DNA of 24,459 bases from Stutzerimonas stutzeri. GTDB lineage: Bacteria > Pseudomonadota > Gammaproteobacteria > Pseudomonadales > Pseudomonadaceae. Shown piece after piece: positions 8,595 through 15,647 of the stretch. Each line of letters begins with the position of its first letter. Position 1 is the first letter of the stretch. The stretch spans positions 1-24,459 of the forward strand of contig DDKB01000004.1 of the NCBI GenBank assembly GCA_002339675.1. The letters are read 5' to 3'. The translations under genes and the position numbers were made by a program. Under the pieces are notes generated by a model, which did no database searches, was not told where the DNA came from, and saw only the letters and a program-made list of their open reading frames with translations.

Positions 8595-9007
8595 AGGCGG
8601 TGCAAGTTGTGGGTGGCCACGCCCCAGACATGCAGCGACTCGGTTACCCCGATGGCTCGGAAATCGGGATGCTCGGGCTGCAACCAGACGCCAGTTGGCG
8701 TGATGTCGAGTCGCTTGACCGTCATACCGCCGTCAACATAAGCGACGACGACGTCCCCCGAACGCGGTTCGAGCGCCCGATTGATCACCAGCACGTCCCC
8801 GTCGTAGATGCCGGCGCCGGTCATGCTTGGACCATCGACGCGGGCGAGGTAGACATGGGGGGTGCGTAGGTCAACCAGGTCATCTATCGAGAGCGTGAGC
8901 TCTTCGTAGTCGGCCGCCGGCGATGGAAAACCGGCCGGCAGGCGTGCGTCGATGTACTGGCAAAAGCTGCTGGATGGGCCGAGCTGGCCAAGAATAAGGG
9001 CGCGCAT
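8582..9007 (-). CDS. umuD: SOS mutagenesis protein UmuD (S24 self-cleaving)
   Basis: Starting at ATG 9007 gives 141 residues, the usual UmuD length. RecA filaments stimulate cleavage between Ala25 and Gly26 in LPAGFPSPAADY. The nucleophile is Ser61 in DGPSM and the general base is Lys98 in GGMTVK. Each is one position later than E. coli Cys24-Gly25, Ser60 and Lys97, which supports this start. The frame also stays open to an ATG at 9037, but that codon lies inside the LexA operator and at the predicted transcription start, so it is unlikely to be used. The start region has only a weak ribosome binding site. The gene overlaps umuC by 13 bases. Confidence 0.93.
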   Translation of the reverse strand: MRALILGQLGPSSSFCQYIDARLPAGFPSPAADYEELTLSIDDLVDLRTPHVYLARVDGPSMTGAGIYDGDVLVINRALEPRSGDVVVAYVDGGMTVKRLDITPTGVWLQPEHPDFRAIGVTESLHVWGVATHNLHRLCSR

Positions 9008-9025
9008 GATACTGCTCTGCGATAA

Positions 9026-9041
9026 CTGTATATCCATACAG
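9026..9041. promoter_or_regulatory. LexA operator (SOS box)
   Basis: CTGTATATCCATACAG fits the LexA consensus CTGT-N8-ACAG exactly. It lies 19 bases upstream of the umuD start at 9007 and 66 bases upstream of the SRAP gene, which faces the other way. One operator could repress both directions. It overlaps the predicted -10 of the umuDC promoter by two bases and covers the likely start point. Confidence 0.93.
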
Positions 9042-9068
9042 TTAACAGTGAGCCGCGTCAGTGGTCAA
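9040..9068 (-). promoter_or_regulatory. Predicted sigma-70 promoter of umuDC
   Basis: On the minus strand, TTGACC (9068-9063) and TTAACT (9045-9040) are separated by 17 bases. The -35 is near consensus and the -10 is weak. The -10 abuts the LexA box, as expected for an SOS-repressed promoter. Confidence 0.5.
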
Positions 9069-9107
9069 TGTAAACAGACCAGTTGCCGATAGCAGGCCGG
9101 AGGATAC

Positions 9108-9803
9108 ATGTGCGGACGATTCACCCAGTACCGGACTGCAGTCGAATATCTCGATGCGTTGCGGTACGACAAACCCATCGAGGGCGGGATCGACCCCGAG
9201 CCGATCAACCGCTACAACGTCGCGCCGCGTTCTCGGGTCCTGATGTTCTTCGAAACGGACGCCGGCTTGCGCCAGGCACGCCTGCCTTGGGGGTACCAGC
9301 CGTTCTGGTGCAAGGGAAAGCGCCAACCGGCGATCAACGCACGCGTCGAAACGGCCGCGACCAGCCGATTTTTTCGGGATATCTGGGCGACGGGGCGCAC
9401 GCTCGTGGCCGCCGATGGCTGGTACGAGTGGGTCAAGGATCCGGACGATCCCAAGAAAAAGCAGCCGTACTACATACGGCGCAAGGGCGGCGAGCCTCTA
9501 TGGTTCGCAGCCCTGGCCCAGCTGGACCGGAACGCGATGGTTGAGCGTGACGGGGATGGCTTTGTGATCCTCACGGCAGACAGCGACCAGGGCATGCTCG
9601 ATATCCACGACCGCAGGCCGATCGTGCTTGAGGCCGATCTGGCTCGCCAATGGGTGAATCCGGACCTGCCCTTGGCGCGTGCCGAAGAGATCGTGCGAGA
9701 CCTCGCGCTACCGGTGGAGGCGTTCGAGTGGTTTGCGGTCGACAGGGCGGTTGGGAATGTCCGCAACGAGGGACCGGGGCTGATCGAGGCGGTGTCGACC
9801 TAG
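9108..9803 (+). CDS. SOS response-associated peptidase, SRAP/HMCES family (YedK-like)
   Basis: The 231-residue product is a complete SRAP protein. Family members bind abasic sites in single-stranded DNA through a thiazolidine bond to Cys2, shielding the lesion. The conserved residues are present: Cys2 in MCGRF (exposed after loss of Met1), Asn77 in AINAR, Glu107 in GWYEW and His167 in DIHDRRP. They correspond to E. coli YedK Cys2, Asn75, Glu105 and His160. The start is preceded by GGAGG at about 9099-9103. The gene is divergent from umuDC across a single LexA box, so it is probably SOS-induced with the polymerase. Confidence 0.94.
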   Translation: MCGRFTQYRTAVEYLDALRYDKPIEGGIDPEPINRYNVAPRSRVLMFFETDAGLRQARLPWGYQPFWCKGKRQPAINARVETAATSRFFRDIWATGRTLVAADGWYEWVKDPDDPKKKQPYYIRRKGGEPLWFAALAQLDRNAMVERDGDGFVILTADSDQGMLDIHDRRPIVLEADLARQWVNPDLPLARAEEIVRDLALPVEAFEWFAVDRAVGNVRNEGPGLIEAVST

Positions 9804-9839
9804 CCACCAGATCGCCCTGCTATTCGTGGCATGGGATCA

Positions 9840-9857
9840 CCTCCCCCTGGAGGGAGG
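9840..9857. terminator. Hairpin between convergent genes, possible terminator
   Basis: CCTCCC (9840-9845) pairs with GGGAGG (9852-9857) around a 6-base loop. It lies between the convergent ends of the SRAP and asparaginase genes. No T-run follows on either strand, so its role as a terminator is uncertain. Confidence 0.3.
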
Positions 9858-9882
9858 CGTTGGGTTATCGCAGTGTCGGGTG

Positions 9883-10935
9883 TCACATGGCGTCAAATGC
9901 TGCCTGCAGGTCTTCTTGCCCCGACTTCCCGCTTTGCAAAAGCAGCATAAGAAGAATGCGCGCCTTTTGTGGGCTCAGATTCCCGCCCATGACGGCGCCT
10001 GCATCTGCAGTCGTTTTGCCACCGCCTTCGAAACCGTAGTTGGCCATGACGCGACCGTTATACACACGCGTCGAGATCACGACGGGCACCTGCTTATCCA
10101 GCGCGTACTTGACGGCCTCGAACATCGGCTGGTTCATGTTTCCCATACCCAGGGCTTGCACCACTATTCCTTTCGCGCCCTGATCGACTGCGCTACGCAG
10201 CAAACTGCCGTCGGCGCCCCCGTACATGGCAACGATCTCGACTTTTGGCATAGTGTCAGTCTGGATTTCGATGTGCTGTCGGCGCAGCGGCTCCCTCGCG
10301 AAGATCACACGGTCGGGATAGACCTCTCCGAGAAAGCCGTAGTCACCGGACTGGAAGGTTTCTACGTTGGCTGTATGGGTCTTGGTCACATGGCGCGCAG
10401 CATTGATCTGGTTGTTCATGGCCAGCAGGACCCCTTTGCCCTTCGCTTGCTCATCGACAGCAATACGCACCGCATTGAGCAGGTTGCGCGGGCCGTCGAA
10501 GTCAGAAGAAGAGGCGTTGCGCTGCGCTCCGATAACAACGACCGGCTTGTCGGATTTGACAGTCAGGTCGAGCCAGAATGCGGTTTCTTCGAGCGTATCG
10601 GTGCCGTGCGAGACGATTACGCCTGACACCTCTGGGCGCTGCAGCGCAGCGTTAACCGCTTTGGTCAGTTCAATCCACCGCGGCGGATCCATGTAATCCG
10701 AAGGCACATTCGAAAGGTTGTCGACTTCAATCTTTGCGAACTCCGCCACCTCCGGCACCGTTGCGATCAGGTCATCCCCCGAAATGGCGGGCACGGGCGC
10801 CTTTTTGACCGGGTCGATCTTCATGGCAATCGTTCCGCCAGTCGCAATCAACTGAACCGTGGGCTTTTCCTGCGCGTAGGCGTTACCAAGCAGGGCTGCG
10901 CAAAACCCGGCGACCAGCAATGAGCTTCTTCTCAT
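9883..10935 (-). CDS. ansB: Periplasmic type II L-asparaginase/glutaminase
   Basis: The 350-residue product starts with a Sec signal peptide (about 1-21, ending NAYA-QE). It is therefore exported to the periplasm, where type II enzymes hydrolyse asparagine and glutamine to the acid and ammonia. The nucleophile motif ATGGTIA (31-37) and the second catalytic motif HGTDTLEETAFW (110-121, Thr112 and Asp113) are intact. The length and the C-terminal KARILLMLLL stretch fit Pseudomonas glutaminase-asparaginase. The start codon at 10935 has its AAGGA ribosome binding site inside the 3' arm of a strong leader hairpin (10936-10978), which suggests translational control. A 65-codon ORF lies just upstream in the same direction. 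Confidence 0.94.
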   Translation of the reverse strand: MRRSSLLVAGFCAALLGNAYAQEKPTVQLIATGGTIAMKIDPVKKAPVPAISGDDLIATVPEVAEFAKIEVDNLSNVPSDYMDPPRWIELTKAVNAALQRPEVSGVIVSHGTDTLEETAFWLDLTVKSDKPVVVIGAQRNASSSDFDGPRNLLNAVRIAVDEQAKGKGVLLAMNNQINAARHVTKTHTANVETFQSGDYGFLGEVYPDRVIFAREPLRRQHIEIQTDTMPKVEIVAMYGGADGSLLRSAVDQGAKGIVVQALGMGNMNQPMFEAVKYALDKQVPVVISTRVYNGRVMANYGFEGGGKTTADAGAVMGGNLSPQKARILLMLLLQSGKSGQEDLQAAFDAM

Positions 10936-10978
10936 GTCAGTTCCTTACCATCATTCATGTGGGGGTAAGGAAACTGAC
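10936..10978 (-). promoter_or_regulatory. Leader hairpin masking the ansB ribosome binding site
   Basis: In the minus-strand transcript, the 15-base arm at 10978-10964 (GTCAGTTTCCTTACC) pairs with the 14-base arm at 10949-10936 (GGTAAGGAACTGAC), with one bulged base and a 14-base loop. The 3' arm ends one base before the ansB ATG and contains its Shine-Dalgarno AAGGA, so the folded form should block initiation. On the DNA level the same sequence is an inverted repeat and could also be a protein site. Confidence 0.65.
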
Positions 10979-11148
10979 AAGCGATCTTCTGTTTGGTTGG
11001 GGCTCTGCCAGCAGGCCACTACCCCCGATGCCCCGGAAAATGGCTCGGTAATCGGTCGGCTGGAAGTGCGTGCTGGGCCTGGTCGCCACCTCGCTTCGAG
11101 TTCGCGCGTAGCTTTCTCCGAGAGCCCTTTTTCATCAGCGTTCGTCAT
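10951..11148 (-). CDS. Possible 65-codon upstream ORF / leader peptide of ansB
   Basis: An ATG at 11148 follows a near-perfect Shine-Dalgarno, GGAGGAG, with six bases of spacing. It opens a 65-residue frame beginning MTNADEKGLSEKATRELEAR. The product resembles nothing I know, and its second half (rich in Pro, Ser and Arg) looks random, so it may be a decayed gene or a leader. Its stop (10953-10951) falls in the loop of the ansB hairpin, after the ribosome would have crossed the whole 5' arm. That geometry would let its translation expose the ansB ribosome binding site. Confidence 0.4.
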   Translation of the reverse strand: MTNADEKGLSEKATRELEARWRPGPARTSSRPITEPFSGASGVVACWQSPNQTEDRLSVSLPPHE

Positions 11149-11530
11149 GGGTCTCCTCCCGTCCCATCGGTCAGCGCTTGGCTGGGCAATCGCATGGAGA
11201 ACCTTCATTTCCATGAAATGCCTGGCGTTATAGCCGAGGCTAGTCGTAATCGCACCAACCTGACGGCGGACGGCGATCTCTGGCACACCGCCTCGCTGCA
11301 AGAATTGCATCCAGCTCCATCGGCGGCCATAGGCGCCGAATAATCATCACTTATGGCCAGGCTTGTTTCACTTGTCCTAACACCGGCATTGCGTACTGCG
11401 CCGTGCTGAGACGCTTGCGTCGAATACGCACCATAGACGAGCGCAGCGGCCAACTGACGGGCGCTGACTACACACTCAAAAAGGCAATTAATCCATTTTC
11501 AAAACAAGGAGATAAGTCTGACCCACGGCG
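11149..11530. other. Gene-free stretch between ansB leader and the ABC-transport operon
   Basis: No frame here has a plausible start, codon use or recognisable product. The short frames on both strands look random. An AT-richer patch around 11475-11515 contains AAGGAGATAAG, which is Shine-Dalgarno-like but has no start codon after it, so it may be a relic of a lost gene. Confidence 0.4.
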
Positions 11531-11533
11531 TTT

Positions 11534-11549
11534 TGGCACAGCCGATGCA
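11534..11549 (+). promoter_or_regulatory. Predicted sigma-54 (RpoN) promoter of the ABC/flavoprotein operon
   Basis: TGGCACA-GCCG-ATGCA matches the -24/-12 consensus TGGCACG-N4-TTGCA except for two bases. The invariant GG (11535-11536) and GC (11547-11548) are separated by exactly 10 bases. Transcription would start near 11560, about 50 bases before the first gene at 11612. Sigma-54 control would require an enhancer-binding activator, which is not in this window. Confidence 0.5.
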
Positions 11550-11611
11550 CCTTCAAACACAGGCGTCATGCCCTGTTAGTACAAGTTGCTCAACCGCCAA
11601 GGTGAAGACAA

Positions 11612-12982
11612 ATGGACAACCGGAATAGCCTGCTTGCAACCTCATTGATCGGATCGCTAATGGTCTTGAGCGGACCTGCTGCGGCGGAAACCATCCGCGT
11701 CGGTATCGGCCATCAGAGCATGGTCACCAACACCGTTTCCGGTGGCGTCGTGCTTGAAAAGCTCGGCCTGCTTGACCAGTACTTGCCCAAGACCGGCAAG
11801 TACAGCGACGCCGACTACCAGATTGAATTTCGCGATTACGATTCCGGCCCGCCGATCACCAACCAGATGCTGGCCGGCAAGCTCGACTTCGGCGTCATGG
11901 GCGATTACCCACTGATCGTCAACGGTGCCAAATTCCAGGCCACTGGAAAGCAAGAAACTCGCTTCATCGCGGTAACCGGCTACAACCTGAAAGGTACCGG
12001 CAACGGCATTGTGGTGCCGGCGGCCTCCTCCGTGCAAAGCCTGCAGGATCTGGCCGGCAAGAGCCTGTCTACGCCCGTCGGCAGTGCCGCCTGGGGCATG
12101 ACATTGAAAGTACTGCGTGATGCCGGTCTGTCGGACAAGGTCACGCTGGTCAACCAGAGCCCGCCTGTCGGCGCGGCCAACATCGCAGCCGGCAAGATCG
12201 ACGCCCACGCCGACTTCTGCCCCTGGTCGGAGATCATGGAGTTCCGTGGTACAGGCCGGAAAATCTATGACGGTAGCGAAGCCGGAGTTCCAACCTTTCA
12301 CGGCATCGTAGTGCGCGAGGCCTTCGCCGAGAAATATCCCGAAGTCGTCGAGGGTGTGCTCAAGGCCACCCTTGCTGCGCAGAAGTGGATCAGTGAGGAC
12401 CCGATGCGTGCCGCCACCCAGGTGGCCGAATGGACCGGTGTCGACAAGGAGGTGCTCTACCTCTACTTCAGCAACGGCGGCATTTCGACCATGGAAGCGA
12501 GCATCAAGCCGCAGTGGGTCGAGGCGATGAAATATGACCACGCGCTGCTCCAGAAGGAAATGGACATTCCCGACCTGGATTTCGCCGCCTGGATAGACGA
12601 CTCCTACCTCAAGCGCGCCTACGCCGCGTCCAACATGGACTACGAGGCCATAGTGCAAAACGTGGTCAGCCCGGCACCACGCGCTCCCGGCCGCAAGCCG
12701 GCGGAGATCTGGTTCGCCGATAAAGGCGTTGTCGCGTACGACAGCACCGCGGACATGCTCGCCGCCGAAGCGAAGGCCAAGGCCGACGGCGCTGCGATCT
12801 ATGCCACCTACGTCTACGACAACCTCACCGGGCTGAAGCTATTCGGCAAGGCCGCCTACCTGGTCAAGGACCCGAGCGGCGAAGTCCTGGCATTCATGAA
12901 AAAGGGTGACTCCGAGCGCCATATCGCGGAGCGCGGCGGCATACCACTGGCCGCCACGCAGCCGGTCGCGATGTTGCCCTGA
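11612..12982 (+). CDS. ABC transporter substrate-binding protein (nitrate/sulfonate/taurine type) with extra C-terminal NosL-like domain
   Basis: The 456-residue product has a Sec signal peptide (about 1-25, ending PAAA-ET). The periplasmic binding fold of the TauA/SsuA/NrtA class (about 26-350) includes GKLDFGVMGDYPLIVN, GNGIVVPAASSVQSLQDLAGK, GAANIAAGKIDAHADF and GIVVREAFAEKYPE. This class binds nitrate, taurine, alkanesulfonates, thiamine precursors and similar anions; the actual ligand is unknown. A further ~100 residues (from about 355, PAEIWFADKGVVAYDSTADML to the ERHIAERGG stretch) are not part of the usual ~330-residue protein. Their layout resembles the NosL domain of the nitrous oxide reductase accessory protein. 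The start has AAGGTGA upstream. It is the first gene of the operon. Confidence 0.87.
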   Translation: MDNRNSLLATSLIGSLMVLSGPAAAETIRVGIGHQSMVTNTVSGGVVLEKLGLLDQYLPKTGKYSDADYQIEFRDYDSGPPITNQMLAGKLDFGVMGDYPLIVNGAKFQATGKQETRFIAVTGYNLKGTGNGIVVPAASSVQSLQDLAGKSLSTPVGSAAWGMTLKVLRDAGLSDKVTLVNQSPPVGAANIAAGKIDAHADFCPWSEIMEFRGTGRKIYDGSEAGVPTFHGIVVREAFAEKYPEVVEGVLKATLAAQKWISEDPMRAATQVAEWTGVDKEVLYLYFSNGGISTMEASIKPQWVEAMKYDHALLQKEMDIPDLDFAAWIDDSYLKRAYAASNMDYEAIVQNVVSPAPRAPGRKPAEIWFADKGVVAYDSTADMLAAEAKAKADGAAIYATYVYDNLTGLKLFGKAAYLVKDPSGEVLAFMKKGDSERHIAERGGIPLAATQPVAMLP

Positions 12983-13035
12983 CCCCTCACATGCGCCACA
13001 GAGCGCAGTGCAAACCTGAGCCGAGGAGCATAACC

Positions 13036-13956
13036 ATGAGTGTCAAACCGAACCCCGTGTTCGATTCAGCCACGCCAGCGCCAGCCATAACCGTGGCGCC
13101 CGCGCTGGAAGTCGCCGCCGCGCCAAGCCTATCAGCCGAGCCAGAGTCGCCCGCAGCCAACCGGCCCTGGCGGCGTATGCCGGCCATGACCGGCCGCTAT
13201 CTGGTGCGTGTCGCCGCGCTGCTGATGGCCTTGGTGGTCTGGCATTTCGCAGCCAGTAGCGGCTTCAACTTCTTCATCAATTTCGAGAACGTGCCGACGC
13301 CGCTGCTGGTAGGCGAGGCACTGGTGTCGCAGCTCTCCAGCTCCGAATTCTACCTGCACATCGTCCACAGCATGGAGCGGATCGCCATCGCCTATGCCTA
13401 CGCCGTGGTGCTGGGCGTGCTGGCCGGGGTAATGATGGGTCGCTCGCGTTGGGCCGAAGACATCATCCTGCCGTACATCGAGCTGTTCCGGCCGATTCCC
13501 GCGGTGGCCTGGATTCCTCTGGCGATCCTGATGTTGCCCACCGAGCAGTCGAGCATCGTCTTCATCACCTTTCTAGGCGCCTTCTTCCCCATCGTGCTCA
13601 ACACCGTGCACGGCGTAGAGCAGACGCCTGATGTGCTGGTCCGCGCCGCCCGCAGCCTGGGCGCCAGCAAGAAAGCCATTCTCTGGCATGTGGTGATCCC
13701 CGGTGCGATGCCGAGCATCGTCGCAGGACTGGCGATCGGCATGGGTGTGGCCTGGTTCTCCCTGCTGGCTGGCGAAATCATCAGCGGCCAATACGGCATC
13801 GGCTACTTCACCTGGACCAGCTACACCCTGGTCAAGTACCCGGAAATCATTATCGGCATGCTCACCATCGGCGGCCTTGGCACGCTGTGCACCCTGCTCG
13901 TGCGCAAGGCCTGCGCGCCGCTGCTGCACTGGCAGGCCAAAGGAGGTCGGCCATGA
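13036..13956 (+). CDS. ABC transporter permease (TauC/SsuC type)
   Basis: The 306-residue product has an unusual Ala/Pro-rich, probably cytoplasmic, N-terminal tail of about 50 residues. About six membrane helices follow. The EAA loop that docks the ATPase is visible as ARSLGASKKAILWHVVIPGA. It forms the membrane channel of the importer with the adjacent ATPase and binding protein. ATG 13036 is chosen because GAGGAG lies just before it. The frame is open upstream to 12991 without a binding site. Its stop overlaps the ATPase start as ATGA. Confidence 0.93.
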   Translation: MSVKPNPVFDSATPAPAITVAPALEVAAAPSLSAEPESPAANRPWRRMPAMTGRYLVRVAALLMALVVWHFAASSGFNFFINFENVPTPLLVGEALVSQLSSSEFYLHIVHSMERIAIAYAYAVVLGVLAGVMMGRSRWAEDIILPYIELFRPIPAVAWIPLAILMLPTEQSSIVFITFLGAFFPIVLNTVHGVEQTPDVLVRAARSLGASKKAILWHVVIPGAMPSIVAGLAIGMGVAWFSLLAGEIISGQYGIGYFTWTSYTLVKYPEIIIGMLTIGGLGTLCTLLVRKACAPLLHWQAKGGRP

Positions 13957-14825
13957 GCACTGCCGTTCAGGACAACCGCCTCGCCGTGCTCGACCACAGC
14001 CGTCTGCGCGCCAAAGCCAACAGCAAGGGTGAGGGACGCGGCCATATCAGCGTGCGCAACCTGCACATCGAGTTCGATCATCAGGGCGGCAAGCGTGCCG
14101 CGGTAGAGGACGCCCAGCTGGACATCCGCCCCGGTGAGTTCGTCTGCCTCCTCGGACCGTCAGGGTGCGGCAAGTCGACCCTGCTCAACGCCATGGCCGG
14201 GTTCGTCAGCCCAACCCGTGGTGAGCTGACCATTGATGGCAAAGGGGTCGATGCGCCAAGCCCGGACCGCGGCATGGTGTTCCAGCAGCACTCGCTGTTC
14301 CCCTGGAAAACCGTGCGCGACAACGTCGCCTTCGGCCCGCTGATGGCCGGCGCGTCGCGCAATGAAGCGTGCAGCGTGGCCCGCACCTTTCTTTCACTGG
14401 TTGGCCTGGCAGCGTTCGAGGACGCCTACCCCGGCACGCTATCCGGCGGCATGCAGCAGCGTGTCGGCATTGCCCGCGCGCTGGCCAACTACCCCAGCGT
14501 GCTGCTGATGGACGAGCCCTTCGGCGCGCTGGATGCACAGACGCGAATCATGATGCAGGAGAACCTGCTGGAGATCTGGCGTGAGTTCCGCAACACCGTG
14601 GTGTTCGTCACCCACGACATCGACGAAGCGGTGTTCCTCTCCGACCGCATCGTGGTGATGAGCGCCAGCCCCGGCCGGATCATCGCCGACATCAAGGTCA
14701 CCCTGCCCCGGCCGCGCGAGCAAAGCCTGCTCACCAGCACGGTGTTCATGGACTACAAGCGCCAGTGCCTGGACCTGATCCGTCAGGAAACCCTGCGCGC
14801 CTTTCAGCAGCAGAACGGAGGCTGA
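13953..14825 (+). CDS. ABC transporter ATP-binding protein (TauB/SsuB type)
   Basis: The 290-residue product energises the importer. Walker A GPSGCGKST is at 68-76, the Q-loop at FQQHSLFPWKT, the ABC signature LSGGM at 163-167, Walker B LLMDEP at 184-189 and the H-loop in VTHDIDEA. FPW after the Q-loop and the PSPDRGMVFQ stretch are typical of the nitrate/taurine/sulfonate subfamily. It carries about 30 extra N-terminal residues. The start at 13953 has AAAGGAGG upstream and overlaps the permease stop by four bases. Confidence 0.95.
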   Translation: MSTAVQDNRLAVLDHSRLRAKANSKGEGRGHISVRNLHIEFDHQGGKRAAVEDAQLDIRPGEFVCLLGPSGCGKSTLLNAMAGFVSPTRGELTIDGKGVDAPSPDRGMVFQQHSLFPWKTVRDNVAFGPLMAGASRNEACSVARTFLSLVGLAAFEDAYPGTLSGGMQQRVGIARALANYPSVLLMDEPFGALDAQTRIMMQENLLEIWREFRNTVVFVTHDIDEAVFLSDRIVVMSASPGRIIADIKVTLPRPREQSLLTSTVFMDYKRQCLDLIRQETLRAFQQQNGG

Positions 14826-14867
14826 ACATGCGCAACCCATCCCGTTGTTCGCCCGCGCTCGACATGA

Positions 14868-14881
14868 CCTGTCATGACAGG
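14868..14881. promoter_or_regulatory. Perfect 14-bp palindrome, candidate GntR operator
   Basis: CCTGTCATGACAGG is a perfect inverted repeat lying 14 bases before the GntR gene start. The GTC-AT-GAC core fits the style of HutC/PhnF-type operators (such as TGGTCTAGACCA for PhnF), so it is a likely autoregulatory site that may also control the downstream flavoprotein genes. Confidence 0.55.
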
Positions 14882-14895
14882 CTGGAGCACAAGCA

Positions 14896-15639
14896 ATGAA
14901 AGGAACCCAGCCACTCGCCCCGGGCCACTCCCCACTGCCGCTTTACGTGCAGATTCGCGATGACCTGCGGCGCAAGATTCTCGAAGGCAGCTACGTAATC
15001 CATGAGCGCCTGCCCTCGGAAAACGAGCTGATGAATGCCTTTGGCGTCAGCCGCATCACCATTCGCCAGGCCCTGCGGGACCTGCATAACGAAGGACTGG
15101 TGTTCAGCGCCCAGGGCAAGGGCACCTATGTCAGCAAGCCCAAAGCGGTGCAGAACGTCCAGCGCCTGCAAGGCTTCGGCGAAGCCATGGCCGCGCAAGG
15201 CTACGAGGCGACCGCACGGCTGCTATCGATTCAGGAGCGCAAGCCACCCAAGGCGGTCGTCGCCGCCCTGCATCTGCTTGCCGGCGAGGAAGTCGTCGAG
15301 GTCAAGCGCGTGCGCTATCTCAACCGCGAGGCGGTGTGTGTCGAGAACAGCTATTTCCCCCTCGACATCGGCCGCCGGATGTTCGGCATGGATCTGTCCG
15401 GCGACATTTTTCCAATGCTGGAAAACGCTTTCGGGATTGCCCTCGGGCGGGCCGACATCAGCCTCGACGCCACCCTGGCAGACGAGGAACACCAGCACTA
15501 CCTGGCGCTCAAGCCGGGCGAACCCATCCTGCGTGTCGAGCGGCTGACCCACGACCGCGCCGGCCGTCCCATCGACTTCGAATATCTCTGCTACCGCGGC
15601 GACGCATTCAAATACCAATTCCGAGTGGATCGGAAATAG
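14896..15639 (+). CDS. GntR family transcriptional regulator, HutC subfamily (UTRA domain)
   Basis: The 247-residue product has an N-terminal winged-helix domain (PLYVQIRDDLRRKILEG ... LPSENELMNAFGVSRITIRQ ... QGKGTYVSKP, about 13-80). A C-terminal UTRA ligand-binding domain (about 95-247) includes the typical EVVEVKRVRYLNREAVCVEN and FEYLCYRGDAFKYQF segments. Such regulators usually repress the genes beside them until a small effector binds. It sits between the importer and the redox genes, only eight bases before the flavoprotein start, and a perfect palindrome precedes it. The effector is probably the imported compound or a product, which is inference. Confidence 0.93.
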   Translation: MKGTQPLAPGHSPLPLYVQIRDDLRRKILEGSYVIHERLPSENELMNAFGVSRITIRQALRDLHNEGLVFSAQGKGTYVSKPKAVQNVQRLQGFGEAMAAQGYEATARLLSIQERKPPKAVVAALHLLAGEEVVEVKRVRYLNREAVCVENSYFPLDIGRRMFGMDLSGDIFPMLENAFGIALGRADISLDATLADEEHQHYLALKPGEPILRVERLTHDRAGRPIDFEYLCYRGDAFKYQFRVDRK

Positions 15640-15647
15640 GAGGCTAC

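Noticed and set aside
10951..11310. Longer 119-codon version of the ORF upstream of ansB
   Set aside because: The extra N-terminal part has no ribosome binding site or family-like sequence; the ATG at 11148 has a strong one.
15336..15647. 104-codon N-terminal extension of the flavoprotein frame
   Set aside because: It overlaps the GntR gene and reads its second frame; AGGAGG and the conserved FAD motif place the start at 15648.
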